Shown piece after piece: positions 14,948-22,137 of a DNA stretch of 23,849 nucleotides. Source of the stretch: an uncultured Clostridium sp. (GTDB lineage Bacteria > Bacillota > Clostridia > Clostridiales > Clostridiaceae); NCBI GenBank assembly GCA_900547475.1, contig URGW01000046.1, forward strand, positions 1-23,849, in the 5' to 3' direction. The position numbers and the translations under genes are program-made. The notes under the pieces were generated by a model. That model made no database searches and was not told where the DNA came from. It was given only the letters and a program-made list of their open reading frames with translations. Position 1 is the first letter of the stretch, and each line of letters starts with the position of its first letter.

Positions 14948-15000
14948 ATATATTTTATTTGATTGGATAAAATAAGAAATATGTGATTTGAGGTGATAAA

Positions 15001-15834
15001 TTGAGCGAGAAAGTAAGTGGTAACTTAATAATAATAGGAGGAGCTGAGGATAAAGAAGGCGATAAAGAAATATTAAAAAGAGTAGCAAAATATATAGATC
15101 CTGAAAAGGAAAAGTTAATAATAGCAACTATAGCAACAGAATATCCAGAAAAAAGTTATCAAAATTATAAAAATGTATTTTCTAATTTAGGAATTAAAAA
15201 TATAGATAAATTAGACATTAGTACTAGAGAAGATGCATTTAATAAGAAAAACATTGAATTAATAAATAATTCAAATTTACTATTCTTTACCGGTGGTGAT
15301 CAATTAAGAATAACTAGTATGATAGGGGGAAGTCCGGTATATGATGCGGTAAAAGAACTGTGTGCTAACGGTGGATTAATTGCTGGAACATCTGCAGGAG
15401 CATCTGTTATGAGTGATACTATGATAGTTCAGGGAGAGGACGATGAATCACCACATAAATGTACTTTAAAAATGTCACCAGGTTTAGGGTTAGTAAACAA
15501 TATAATAATTGATCAACATTTTGCTCAACGAGGTAGAATAGGAAGATTATTAACAGCTATAGCTCAAAATCCTGAAGTTTTGGGTATAGGTATAGACGAA
15601 GATACAGCAATAGTAGTAAGTGATAAAGGAGTTGCAGAAGTTATTGGATCAGGTGCAGTATATTTCATAGATGGAAGTTCAATTAATTATAGTAATGTAT
15701 CGGAGCAATATAGTAATGAAGTACTTAGTATGTTTAATGTAAAGCTTCATGTATTAAAAGAAGGTAATAGATTTAATTTACTAGACAAGGAACCATTTGA
15801 GGAGGATAAGGATTTTTATGAAAATCATAAATAG
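15001..15834 (+). CDS. cphB: Cyanophycinase
   Basis: Cyanophycinase (peptidase family S51) cuts cyanophycin, a polymer of aspartate with arginine side chains, into beta-Asp-Arg dipeptides. The 277-residue length is normal. The nucleophile elbow GTSAGA at 129-134 gives Ser131. DQHFAQRGRIGRL at 171-183 gives His173, and GIDEDTA at 197-203 gives Glu200, so the Ser-His-Glu triad known from Synechocystis CphB is intact. FTGGDQLR at 96-103 is another family block. It starts at a TTG eight bases after GAGGTGA; no ATG upstream fits. Its end overlaps the start of cphA by 17 bases, so the two are co-translated. The pair encodes both synthesis and breakdown of the same polymer, as in other bacteria. Confidence 0.95.
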   Translation: MSEKVSGNLIIIGGAEDKEGDKEILKRVAKYIDPEKEKLIIATIATEYPEKSYQNYKNVFSNLGIKNIDKLDISTREDAFNKKNIELINNSNLLFFTGGDQLRITSMIGGSPVYDAVKELCANGGLIAGTSAGASVMSDTMIVQGEDDESPHKCTLKMSPGLGLVNNIIIDQHFAQRGRIGRLLTAIAQNPEVLGIGIDEDTAIVVSDKGVAEVIGSGAVYFIDGSSINYSNVSEQYSNEVLSMFNVKLHVLKEGNRFNLLDKEPFEEDKDFYENHK

Positions 15835-18433
15835 CACTGTTTATTCTGGAAGAAATATACATTCTCATAAAAAGTGCATACAACTAGACGTAGATTTAGA
15901 AGGATATTCTGAGATACCTAGTAAGGATATAAAAGGCTTTAATAAAAGTTTAGTAGAGATGCTTCCAATTCTTAATACTCATAGATGTGGGATAGACGAG
16001 GAAGGTGGATTTGTAAAGAGACTAAATGAAGGAACTTATTTAGCTCATATTTGTGAACATATCATTATAGCTATACAAAATATTTTAGGAATAGATGTGG
16101 CTTATGGAAAAGCAAGGGAAATTGACGGTGATAGATATATAATTGTATATCAATATGAATATCCTAAGGTGGGAATTGAAGTTGCAAAATTAGCTATAGA
16201 TATTATTAATTCACTTATAGAAAGAAAAAAAATTAGTTTTAATGATAGATTAAATTTAATAAAAGCTATCATTCCAGAAGAACTTATAGGACCTAGTGCT
16301 TTAGAAATATGTAATGCTGCTAAAAATGTGGGATTACCAGTGCTTAAAATGGGGAATAGTGGATTTTATCAAATTGGATATGGAAAACAAGGAAGAATAA
16401 TAGAATCAGCAATTACTAATGCTACAAGCTGTGTATCTGCTGATATTTCATGTGATAAGTTACTAACAAAAGAGTTATTAAGAATACAAAATTTACCTGT
16501 TTCGAAAGGTGAAAAGGCAAATAATGTTATTGATTTATTAAGAACTGCTGAAGAAATAGGATATCCTGTTGTTTTAAAACCTGAATTTGGTAGTAAGGGA
16601 AGAGGAGTTATATTAAATATAAGTAATGAAAAGGAATTATTAAAGTATTATCAAAAATTAACGGAGGAGTTTAAAGATATAATAGTTGAACGATACTGTG
16701 AAGGTGATGACTATAGGGTTTGTGTAGTTGGATATAAGGTTGTAGCAGTTTCCAAAAGAATTCCACCGTTTGTAATTGGAGATGGAGAAAGAAATATTAA
16801 AGAGCTTATAGATGAATTAAATAATGATGAGCTTAGAGGCGAAGACCATGAAAAACCTTTAACTAAAATAAATATTGATGATGAGTTAGAAAGAAATTTA
16901 ATTAATCATAATTATAATTTAAATTCTATATTAAAAAATGGAGAGAAATTATTTTTAAGAAAGAATTCAAATTTATCTACTGGTGGAATGGCTATAGATT
17001 ATACAGATGTTATTTCAGAAGAAAATAAGGAAATATGCATAAGGGCAGCTAAGGCTATAGGATTAGATATATGTGGCGTTGATGTTTGTACAACTGATAT
17101 TAGTGAATCTTTGATGAATAATGGAGTTATACTTGAAGTTAATGCAGCACCAGGGTTAAGAATGCATTCATATCCTTATGAAGGAGTTAGTAGAAATATT
17201 GGAAATGATATAATCAATATGATGTATAATAATAATCCAAAAAATATACCTGTAGTTTCTATTACTGGGACAAATGGTAAAACAACAACTACTAGAATAA
17301 TAAATAGTACATTATCTAAAATGGGATATTGTGTTGGAATGACAAGCACTGATGGAATATATATTAATGGTAAATGTGTTGATACTGGTGATGATACAGG
17401 TTTCGATAGTGCTAAATGCATATTATACAATAGAGATGTTGATATAGCAGTTTTAGAAACTGCAAGAGGTGGAATTATAAGAAAAGGATTAGCATATGAT
17501 TTAGCAGATGTTGCAGTAATAACTAATATTACTGATGACCATTTAGGAATAGACAATATAAATTCTATGGAAGAGCTGTGTAAAGTAAAATCATTAGTAG
17601 CAGAAGCTGTAAAAGAAAATGGAAATGTAGTAATTAATGCCGATGATGAGTGGAGCAGAAAAATTATAAATAGAATAAATTCAAATATAATTTACTATTC
17701 TTCTGATTTCAATAATGAATTAATAAGAGAAAATATAGATAAGAAATATATTGCTGTATACAGAAAAGATGATTATATATATGTTAATAATAGAGGGATA
17801 GAACATAAAATAATAAATGTTAAAGATATTCCAATATCATTAAATGGTACATTGGAATTTAATATTGAAAATGCAATGGCAGCTTGTGCAGCATTAGTAG
17901 CTATGGAAATAGATTATAGCATGATAAAAATAGGGTTAGAGAATTTTAACTCTGAGGATAACTCAGGAAGATTTAATATTTATGATTATAATGGTATAAA
18001 GGTTATATTAGATTATGGTCATAATATAGAAGGATATAAAAAGGTTTTACCTACCCTAGGTAGTATTAGTAGTGGTAATATTACTGGGGTAATTGGTGTT
18101 CCAGGGGATAGAAATGATTATGTTGCTAAGGAAATAGGAAGTATAAGTGCTAGATATCTTGATAAAATAATAATTAAAGAAGATAAAGATAGAAGAGGAA
18201 GAGAAAGTGGAGAAATACCTAATTTAATTAAAAAGGGTGTGTTAGAAGTAAATAAAAATGCAAATTTAAATATAGTGTTAGATGAAGTTGAAGCTTTACA
18301 AATGGCATTAAATGAATCTTCTAAGGGTGATATTGTAATTGTATTTTTTGAAAGATTATCCCCATTAATAGATTATATCAAATCCAATAAAAATAATGAT
18401 ACAGATTTAGGGAATGTTGTTAATTCAAATTAA
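15818..18433 (+). CDS. cphA: Cyanophycin synthetase
   Basis: CphA polymerises aspartate and arginine into cyanophycin using two ATP per unit. The 871-residue product shows the expected three parts: an N-terminal domain (1-160), an ATP-grasp domain (about 210-470) with KPEFGSKGRGV at 254-264 and the metal ligands in LEVNAAPG (Glu440, Asn442), and a Mur-ligase-like domain (about 478-871) with the P-loop GTNGKTT at 484-490 and DDHLGID further on. The start at 15818 has GAGGAGGAT upstream, inside cphB. Genes for cyanophycin metabolism have been tied to spore assembly in Clostridium perfringens, so its place beside sipL, yabG and spoIIR is meaningful. No frame damage is visible. Confidence 0.96.
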   Translation: MKIINSTVYSGRNIHSHKKCIQLDVDLEGYSEIPSKDIKGFNKSLVEMLPILNTHRCGIDEEGGFVKRLNEGTYLAHICEHIIIAIQNILGIDVAYGKAREIDGDRYIIVYQYEYPKVGIEVAKLAIDIINSLIERKKISFNDRLNLIKAIIPEELIGPSALEICNAAKNVGLPVLKMGNSGFYQIGYGKQGRIIESAITNATSCVSADISCDKLLTKELLRIQNLPVSKGEKANNVIDLLRTAEEIGYPVVLKPEFGSKGRGVILNISNEKELLKYYQKLTEEFKDIIVERYCEGDDYRVCVVGYKVVAVSKRIPPFVIGDGERNIKELIDELNNDELRGEDHEKPLTKINIDDELERNLINHNYNLNSILKNGEKLFLRKNSNLSTGGMAIDYTDVISEENKEICIRAAKAIGLDICGVDVCTTDISESLMNNGVILEVNAAPGLRMHSYPYEGVSRNIGNDIINMMYNNNPKNIPVVSITGTNGKTTTTRIINSTLSKMGYCVGMTSTDGIYINGKCVDTGDDTGFDSAKCILYNRDVDIAVLETARGGIIRKGLAYDLADVAVITNITDDHLGIDNINSMEELCKVKSLVAEAVKENGNVVINADDEWSRKIINRINSNIIYYSSDFNNELIRENIDKKYIAVYRKDDYIYVNNRGIEHKIINVKDIPISLNGTLEFNIENAMAACAALVAMEIDYSMIKIGLENFNSEDNSGRFNIYDYNGIKVILDYGHNIEGYKKVLPTLGSISSGNITGVIGVPGDRNDYVAKEIGSISARYLDKIIIKEDKDRRGRESGEIPNLIKKGVLEVNKNANLNIVLDEVEALQMALNESSKGDIVIVFFERLSPLIDYIKSNKNNDTDLGNVVNSN

Positions 18434-18490
18434 AGAATACAACAATGACATATTTACTATAAGAAAAATAATATATATAATATTATTTAT

Positions 18491-18518
18491 AAAGTTCAGG
18501 GTTTATACCCTGAACTTT
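18491..18518 (+). terminator. Hairpin between cphA and ispE, terminator or attenuator
   Basis: AAAGTTCAGGGT at 18491-18502 and ACCCTGAACTTT at 18507-18518 form a perfect 12-bp stem with a TTAT loop. The tail is AATTTAG, so the U-tract is poor for a simple terminator. The right-arm end TGAACTTT recurs at 18531-18538, just before the ispE ribosome site, so the left arm has two possible partners. Confidence 0.6.
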
Positions 18519-18559
18519 AATTTAGAATTATGAACTTTCCATTGAAAGGATTTGAATAT

Positions 18560-19405
18560 ATGAAAATAAAAGCTTATGCAAAAATTAATATTTCTTTAGA
18601 TATAGTGGGAAAAAGAGAAAGTGATGGATATCATTTATTAAAAATGGTAATGCAGAATATAGATTTGTATGATGAAATATCTATAGAAAAACAGAAGAAA
18701 GACATAACAATAAGTTGCAATAAAAGTTATGTTCCGACAGATTCAAGAAACTTAGCTTATAAAGCAGCAAGTTTATTTAAAGAGACATATAATATTGAAG
18801 ATGGAGTTCATATTGATATTGTAAAGAATATTCCAGTATCAGCTGGTTTAGCTGGAGGAAGTACAGATGCAGCTGCTGTTTTAAAACTTATGAATAAGAT
18901 ATTTAAGGTGAATGCATCTAATGAAGAACTAATGGAACTTGGATTAAAGTTAGGGGCAGATATCCCATATTGCATTAATGGTGGAACAGCACTTTGTGAA
19001 GGTATTGGAGAAAAGATAACATCTTTACCACCTTTTAAGGATAAAATATTAGTTTTAGTAAAGCCTAGTTTTGGAGTGTCAACTAAAGAAGTATATAAAG
19101 CTTTTGATTTAGATAAAGTTAGAGTACACCCTAAAACTGAGAATTTAATAGAAGCTATGGAACAGGATAATTTGTATTATGTAGCAAGTAATATGAAAAA
19201 CTTATTAGAAAATGTAACTTTAAGAAAACATAATATATTAATTAAAATAAAAGAAGAGATGAATAAATACGGTGCAGTAGGTAGTATGATGAGTGGAAGT
19301 GGTCCAAGTGTATTTGCTTTTTTTGATGATATGTTAAAAGCACAAAAATGTTATGAAAAGATGAGAGAAAATCACAGAGAAGTATTTTTAACTAGAACTA
19401 TTTAA
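18560..19405 (+). CDS. ispE: 4-diphosphocytidyl-2-C-methyl-D-erythritol kinase IspE
   Basis: IspE phosphorylates the 2-hydroxyl of CDP-methylerythritol in the non-mevalonate isoprenoid pathway. The 281-residue product is a GHMP kinase. Lys8 and Asn10 in KAYAKINISL, the DGYHLL substrate segment at 22-27, and the glycine-rich ATP loop PVSAGLAGGSTDAA at 92-105 with catalytic Asp103 are all present. MSGSGPSVFAF near the C-terminus is the third GHMP motif. The ATG at 18560 follows AAAGGA; an in-frame ATG at 18530 would add ten residues but lacks a ribosome site and is not conserved in the family start (MKIKAYAKIN). It begins about 130 bases after cphA and a hairpin. The neighbouring spoIIR is 71 bases downstream. 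Confidence 0.95.
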   Translation: MKIKAYAKINISLDIVGKRESDGYHLLKMVMQNIDLYDEISIEKQKKDITISCNKSYVPTDSRNLAYKAASLFKETYNIEDGVHIDIVKNIPVSAGLAGGSTDAAAVLKLMNKIFKVNASNEELMELGLKLGADIPYCINGGTALCEGIGEKITSLPPFKDKILVLVKPSFGVSTKEVYKAFDLDKVRVHPKTENLIEAMEQDNLYYVASNMKNLLENVTLRKHNILIKIKEEMNKYGAVGSMMSGSGPSVFAFFDDMLKAQKCYEKMRENHREVFLTRTI

Positions 19406-19429
19406 AGAAAAATTAAATATAAATGAATA

Positions 19430-19470
19430 AACCCCTTTATAATGTCAATACTTAAAACTAGAAAGGGGTT
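19430..19470 (+). promoter_or_regulatory. Inverted repeat masking the spoIIR ribosome binding site
   Basis: AACCCCTTT at 19430-19438 is fully complementary to AAAGGGGTT at 19462-19470. The right arm contains the AAAGGGG that serves as ribosome binding site for the ATG at 19477. A 9-bp stem with four G-C pairs and a 23-base loop would hide this site in the RNA. The loop contains a TATAAT-like string without a -35. Confidence 0.55.
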
Positions 19471-19476
19471 ATGTTT

Positions 19477-20157
19477 ATGAGAAAGTATATTTATTTTATA
19501 TTATCTATAGCTTTAACAGTTTTAATTTTAAATGGATGTGAAGGCATTGAAAACAATACAAAGGAATCTAGTTTGGAGTTAACAGAATTAAATTATAATG
19601 ATATTAAGGACAAGCTTATAAGATTTCATGTAATAGCAAATAGTGATACAGATGAAGATCAAAATCTTAAGCTAAAAGTTAGAGATAAAGTGGTTGAAGC
19701 ATTAAGTGAAAAATTAAGGAATGTAAATTCATTAGAAGAAGCAGAAAATATATTAGATGAAAATATAGATTATGTTAATAAAATTGCAAAAGAGGTTATT
19801 GAAGAAAATAATTATACTTATGAAGTGAATACAATGTTGTCTTATGAGAATTTTCCTGATAAGGTATATGGAGATTATATTTTTCCGCAAGGAAATTATG
19901 AAGCATTTAGAATTATAATAGGAGAAGGAAAAGGACAAAATTGGTGGTGTGTTATGTTTCCATCATTATGTTTTGTTGATGAGAGTAAAAACTCAGTAGA
20001 TTCTAGTGATTTAAAAGAGGAAATTGAAAATATAGAACCTAAAAATAATGAGACAACAAATGAAAATAACGAAAAAAATAAAGAATCAAGCAATGTTAAT
20101 AATGGAGTTAAATTCAAGTTTAAGATAGTAGAAGTTATAAAGGGCATTCTTGATTAA
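19477..20157 (+). CDS. spoIIR: Stage II sporulation protein R
   Basis: SpoIIR is made in the forespore under sigma-F, exported into the intermembrane space, and needed for SpoIIGA to process pro-sigma-E in the mother cell. The 226-residue product starts with MRKYIYFILS and a hydrophobic signal at about 4-19 ending in LNGC, so it may be a lipoprotein, although Asn before Gly-Cys is unusual. The family core is clear: IRFHVIANSDTDEDQNLKLK, then VRDKVVEAL, and later WWCVMFPSLCFVD. A low-complexity Asn/Glu/Lys stretch precedes the C-terminal KFKIVEVIKGI helix. The start at 19477 is eight bases after AAAGGGG; the ATG at 19471 is too close. It is followed after 13 bases by the PP-loop gene. Confidence 0.95.
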   Translation: MRKYIYFILSIALTVLILNGCEGIENNTKESSLELTELNYNDIKDKLIRFHVIANSDTDEDQNLKLKVRDKVVEALSEKLRNVNSLEEAENILDENIDYVNKIAKEVIEENNYTYEVNTMLSYENFPDKVYGDYIFPQGNYEAFRIIIGEGKGQNWWCVMFPSLCFVDESKNSVDSSDLKEEIENIEPKNNETTNENNEKNKESSNVNNGVKFKFKIVEVIKGILD

Positions 20158-20170
20158 TAGGAGGAAGAGT

Positions 20171-21160
20171 ATGGCAAAGGCGTTAGCTATGGTTTCAGGA
20201 GGACTAGATAGCATTTTAGCAGCAAAATTAATAAAGGAACAAGGTATAGAGGTATTAGGAATTTGTTTTAGATCATACTTCTTTAGTGAAGAAAGTGCAA
20301 TAAAGATGGCTAAGCAAATAGATATACCATTATTAGTAGTAGATTTTTCACCAGAGCATTTAGAGTTAGTTAAAAATCCTAAGCATGGTAGAGGTAAAAA
20401 TATGAATCCATGTATAGATTGTCATGCTATGATGATGAATTATGCAGGAAAGTTATTAGAGGAGCATAATGCAGATTTTATTATTACAGGTGAAGTATTA
20501 AATCAACGACCTATGTCTCAGAATAGACAAGCTTTAAATATTGTAAAAAAAGAATCTGGATTTGCTAATAAAATTTTAAGACCTTTATGTGCTAAAAATA
20601 TGGATCCTACAGAAATGGAGCTAAGTGGATTAGTTGATAGGGAAAAGTTATTAAATATTACTGGAAGAAGCAGAAAGCCACAAATGGAGTTAGCGGCAAA
20701 ATGGGGAATTACAGAATATCCATCACCAGCAGGTGGATGTAAATTAACAGAACCAAATTATGCATTAAGATTAAAGGATCTTTTAAGCTTTAAAGAGGAA
20801 GTTGAAGAAGATGAGTTAAGCCTTTTAAGATATGGAAGACATTTTAGAACTGATGACAACAATAAAATAATAGTTGCAAGAACTCAAGAAGAGGGAGAAG
20901 CAATTAAATCATTTATACATAATGAATATTATTCTTTTCATACAACTGATTTTTCTGGAGCACTTGTATTACTAGAAGGAAGCGGAACAGAAAAAGATAT
21001 ACACTTAGCTGCTAGAATAGCTGCAAGATATAGTAAAGGAAGAGAAAAATCAGAATTAAAGGTTAAATACGGCATATATGGACAAAAGTTAGAAAATATT
21101 ATAGTTGTAGAGCCTATAAGTGATAAAGAATTAGAAAAATATATGATTTCTATAAAGTAG
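20171..21160 (+). CDS. PP-loop ATPase family protein, probable tRNA thiolation enzyme (MnmA/ThiI-like)
   Basis: A 329-residue protein with an N-terminal adenine-nucleotide alpha-hydrolase domain. The PP-loop SGGLDS is at 9-14, FRSYFF follows at 33-38, and PCIDCHAMM at 80-88 holds Cys81 and Cys84. A later cysteine, Cys190 in SPAGGCKLT, could be the second catalytic thiol. This pattern is typical of enzymes that adenylate a tRNA base and insert sulfur, and such proteins are commonly annotated as thiouridylase-related. The C-terminal third (about 200-329) starts with LLRYGRHFR and is not one I can name. The ATG has AGGAGG upstream and lies 13 bases after spoIIR. Typical MnmA lengths are greater, so this is a relative and not MnmA itself; the modified base is unknown. 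Confidence 0.7.
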   Translation: MAKALAMVSGGLDSILAAKLIKEQGIEVLGICFRSYFFSEESAIKMAKQIDIPLLVVDFSPEHLELVKNPKHGRGKNMNPCIDCHAMMMNYAGKLLEEHNADFIITGEVLNQRPMSQNRQALNIVKKESGFANKILRPLCAKNMDPTEMELSGLVDREKLLNITGRSRKPQMELAAKWGITEYPSPAGGCKLTEPNYALRLKDLLSFKEEVEEDELSLLRYGRHFRTDDNNKIIVARTQEEGEAIKSFIHNEYYSFHTTDFSGALVLLEGSGTEKDIHLAARIAARYSKGREKSELKVKYGIYGQKLENIIVVEPISDKELEKYMISIK

Positions 21161-21169
21161 GGGGATAAA

Positions 21170-21586
21170 ATGGAGAAGAGAGCAATTATATCTGTAAAAA
21201 GTTCATCAAATTTAGATCCTAATGAGGCAATTGAAGTGGTAACTCCTGGTAAATTTATAATTGAGGAGAATGGATTTAAAGCAATATATGAAGAATCAGA
21301 AATATCAGGAATGGAAGGAACAACTACTACTTTAAACATACAAGATAATATCATGGTATTAGAGAGAGTTGGATCAACTACTACAAATATGGAATTTAAA
21401 GAAGGGACAATGGCTGTTTCTTTATATAATACACCATATGGAGTATTAAATTTAAATGTTGATACTGAAAAGTTAAATATAAATGTTAATGAGAATGGTG
21501 GGGAAATTTACTCTAAGTATATTTTAGGACTTGAAGGTCAAGAAGGAATAACTACTGAATTAAATATAAAAATTAAAGTAAATTAA
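21170..21586 (+). CDS. DUF1934 (YwiB-like) beta-barrel protein
   Basis: A 138-residue protein that matches the DUF1934/YwiB pattern: KRAIISVKSS at the start, a middle GMEGTTTTLNI followed by RVGSTTTNMEF, and SLYNTPYGVLNLNV toward the end. Alternating hydrophobic residues indicate a calycin-like beta barrel. No signal peptide or membrane segment is seen, so it should be cytosolic. Function is unknown for the family. It starts nine bases after the PP-loop gene behind GGGGGATAAA, so it shares that transcript, and a terminator follows. Confidence 0.8.
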   Translation: MEKRAIISVKSSSNLDPNEAIEVVTPGKFIIEENGFKAIYEESEISGMEGTTTTLNIQDNIMVLERVGSTTTNMEFKEGTMAVSLYNTPYGVLNLNVDTEKLNINVNENGGEIYSKYILGLEGQEGITTELNIKIKVN

Positions 21587-21594
21587 TTTTTAGG

Positions 21595-21630
21595 CTTCTA
21601 TGAAATTATTTATTCATAGAAGTATTTTTT
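21595..21630 (+). terminator. Terminator after the DUF1934 gene
   Basis: CTTCTATGAA at 21595-21604 pairs with TTCATAGAAG at 21613-21622 around eight bases, followed by TATTTTTTTG. It closes the ispE-spoIIR-PP-loop-DUF1934 run. Confidence 0.85.
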
Positions 21631-21683
21631 TGAATAAAAAAAGTCACACAGGAAATAATTAGAGAAAAGAGCTATAAAGGGGC

Positions 21684-21986
21684 GTGGATAATATAAATAA
21701 GTATGAAATTATAATATTCATTTTAAGCAGTTATTATGGTATGAGTTATGAAGACTTTAAAAAGAGACTTAAAAAGAAAGATAATATGTATTTAACACTT
21801 TTACTTATGAAAAAATTTAAATGTTTGAATTTAGAAGTTATTCAACAAAGTTTAGGAATTTCAAATAATAGAATGTTGGGTTATAAAATGAAAAAAGCCG
21901 AGGAAAAAATATTAATAAATAAAAAATTTAGAGATGAATATTTTGAATTAGAAGATAAAATAAAAGAAAATTTTAAAAATGCATAA
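21684..21986 (+). CDS. Small helical protein resembling a degenerate DnaA domain IV
   Basis: A 100-residue, lysine-rich, all-helical protein. Its spacing recalls the DnaA C-terminal DNA-binding domain: an opening helix ILSSYYGMSYEDFKKR, like the AxYYxVxxEDLKSKKR start of domain IV, then YLTLLLMKKFKCLNLEVIQQSLG, like the RQIAMYLxRELTxLSLxxIGxxFG segment, then a last helix KMKKAEEKI. The DnaA-box signature GRDHTTV is replaced by ISNNRMLGY, so classical box recognition is unlikely. This relationship is by eye and unproven. The GTG at 21684 is assigned because the domain seems to begin here, but AAAGGGG is only a base or two away, so the exact start is uncertain; ATG at 21741 would cut the first helix. 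It lies between the DUF1934 terminator and pyrG. Confidence 0.5.
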   Translation: MDNINKYEIIIFILSSYYGMSYEDFKKRLKKKDNMYLTLLLMKKFKCLNLEVIQQSLGISNNRMLGYKMKKAEEKILINKKFRDEYFELEDKIKENFKNA

Positions 21987-22137
21987 AAAACACTAGCCTA
22001 ATTTGAACTAATGTGATACTATAATATCTATGATTATTCTCGTTTTGGCAACAAGAGAGGTAATTTAAATTATATCACTATAAAAATCAATAGTCAATAG
22101 AAAATTTGAATTAAATTTTAGATATATGGGGGTAAGC
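21987..22137 (+). promoter_or_regulatory. Leader region of pyrG
   Basis: A TATAAT at 22020-22025 is the best -10 candidate, but its nearest -35-like TTGAAC (22003-22008) is only 11 bases away. Downstream, CTCGTT and AACAAGAG (about 22039-22057) with flanking ATTA/TAAT can fold into an imperfect hairpin. GTGATA (22013) and TATCAC (22073) form a longer-range pair. No T-tailed hairpin is seen, so the CTP-sensitive attenuator known before pyrG in Bacillus is not evident. Confidence 0.35.

Noticed and set aside
17176..17556. 126-codon open frame antisense to cphA
   Set aside because: It lies wholly inside a well-supported gene, lacks a ribosome site and family motifs, and is explained by the codon bias of the opposite strand.
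20938..21354. 138-codon open frame antisense to the PP-loop and DUF1934 genes
   Set aside because: It spans two clearly real genes on the other strand and its translation resembles a reverse-strand shadow.
21987..22137. CTP-sensitive attenuator of the Bacillus pyrG type
   Set aside because: No hairpin with a T-run lies between the candidate -10 and the ribosome site, and no GGGC start is placed suitably.
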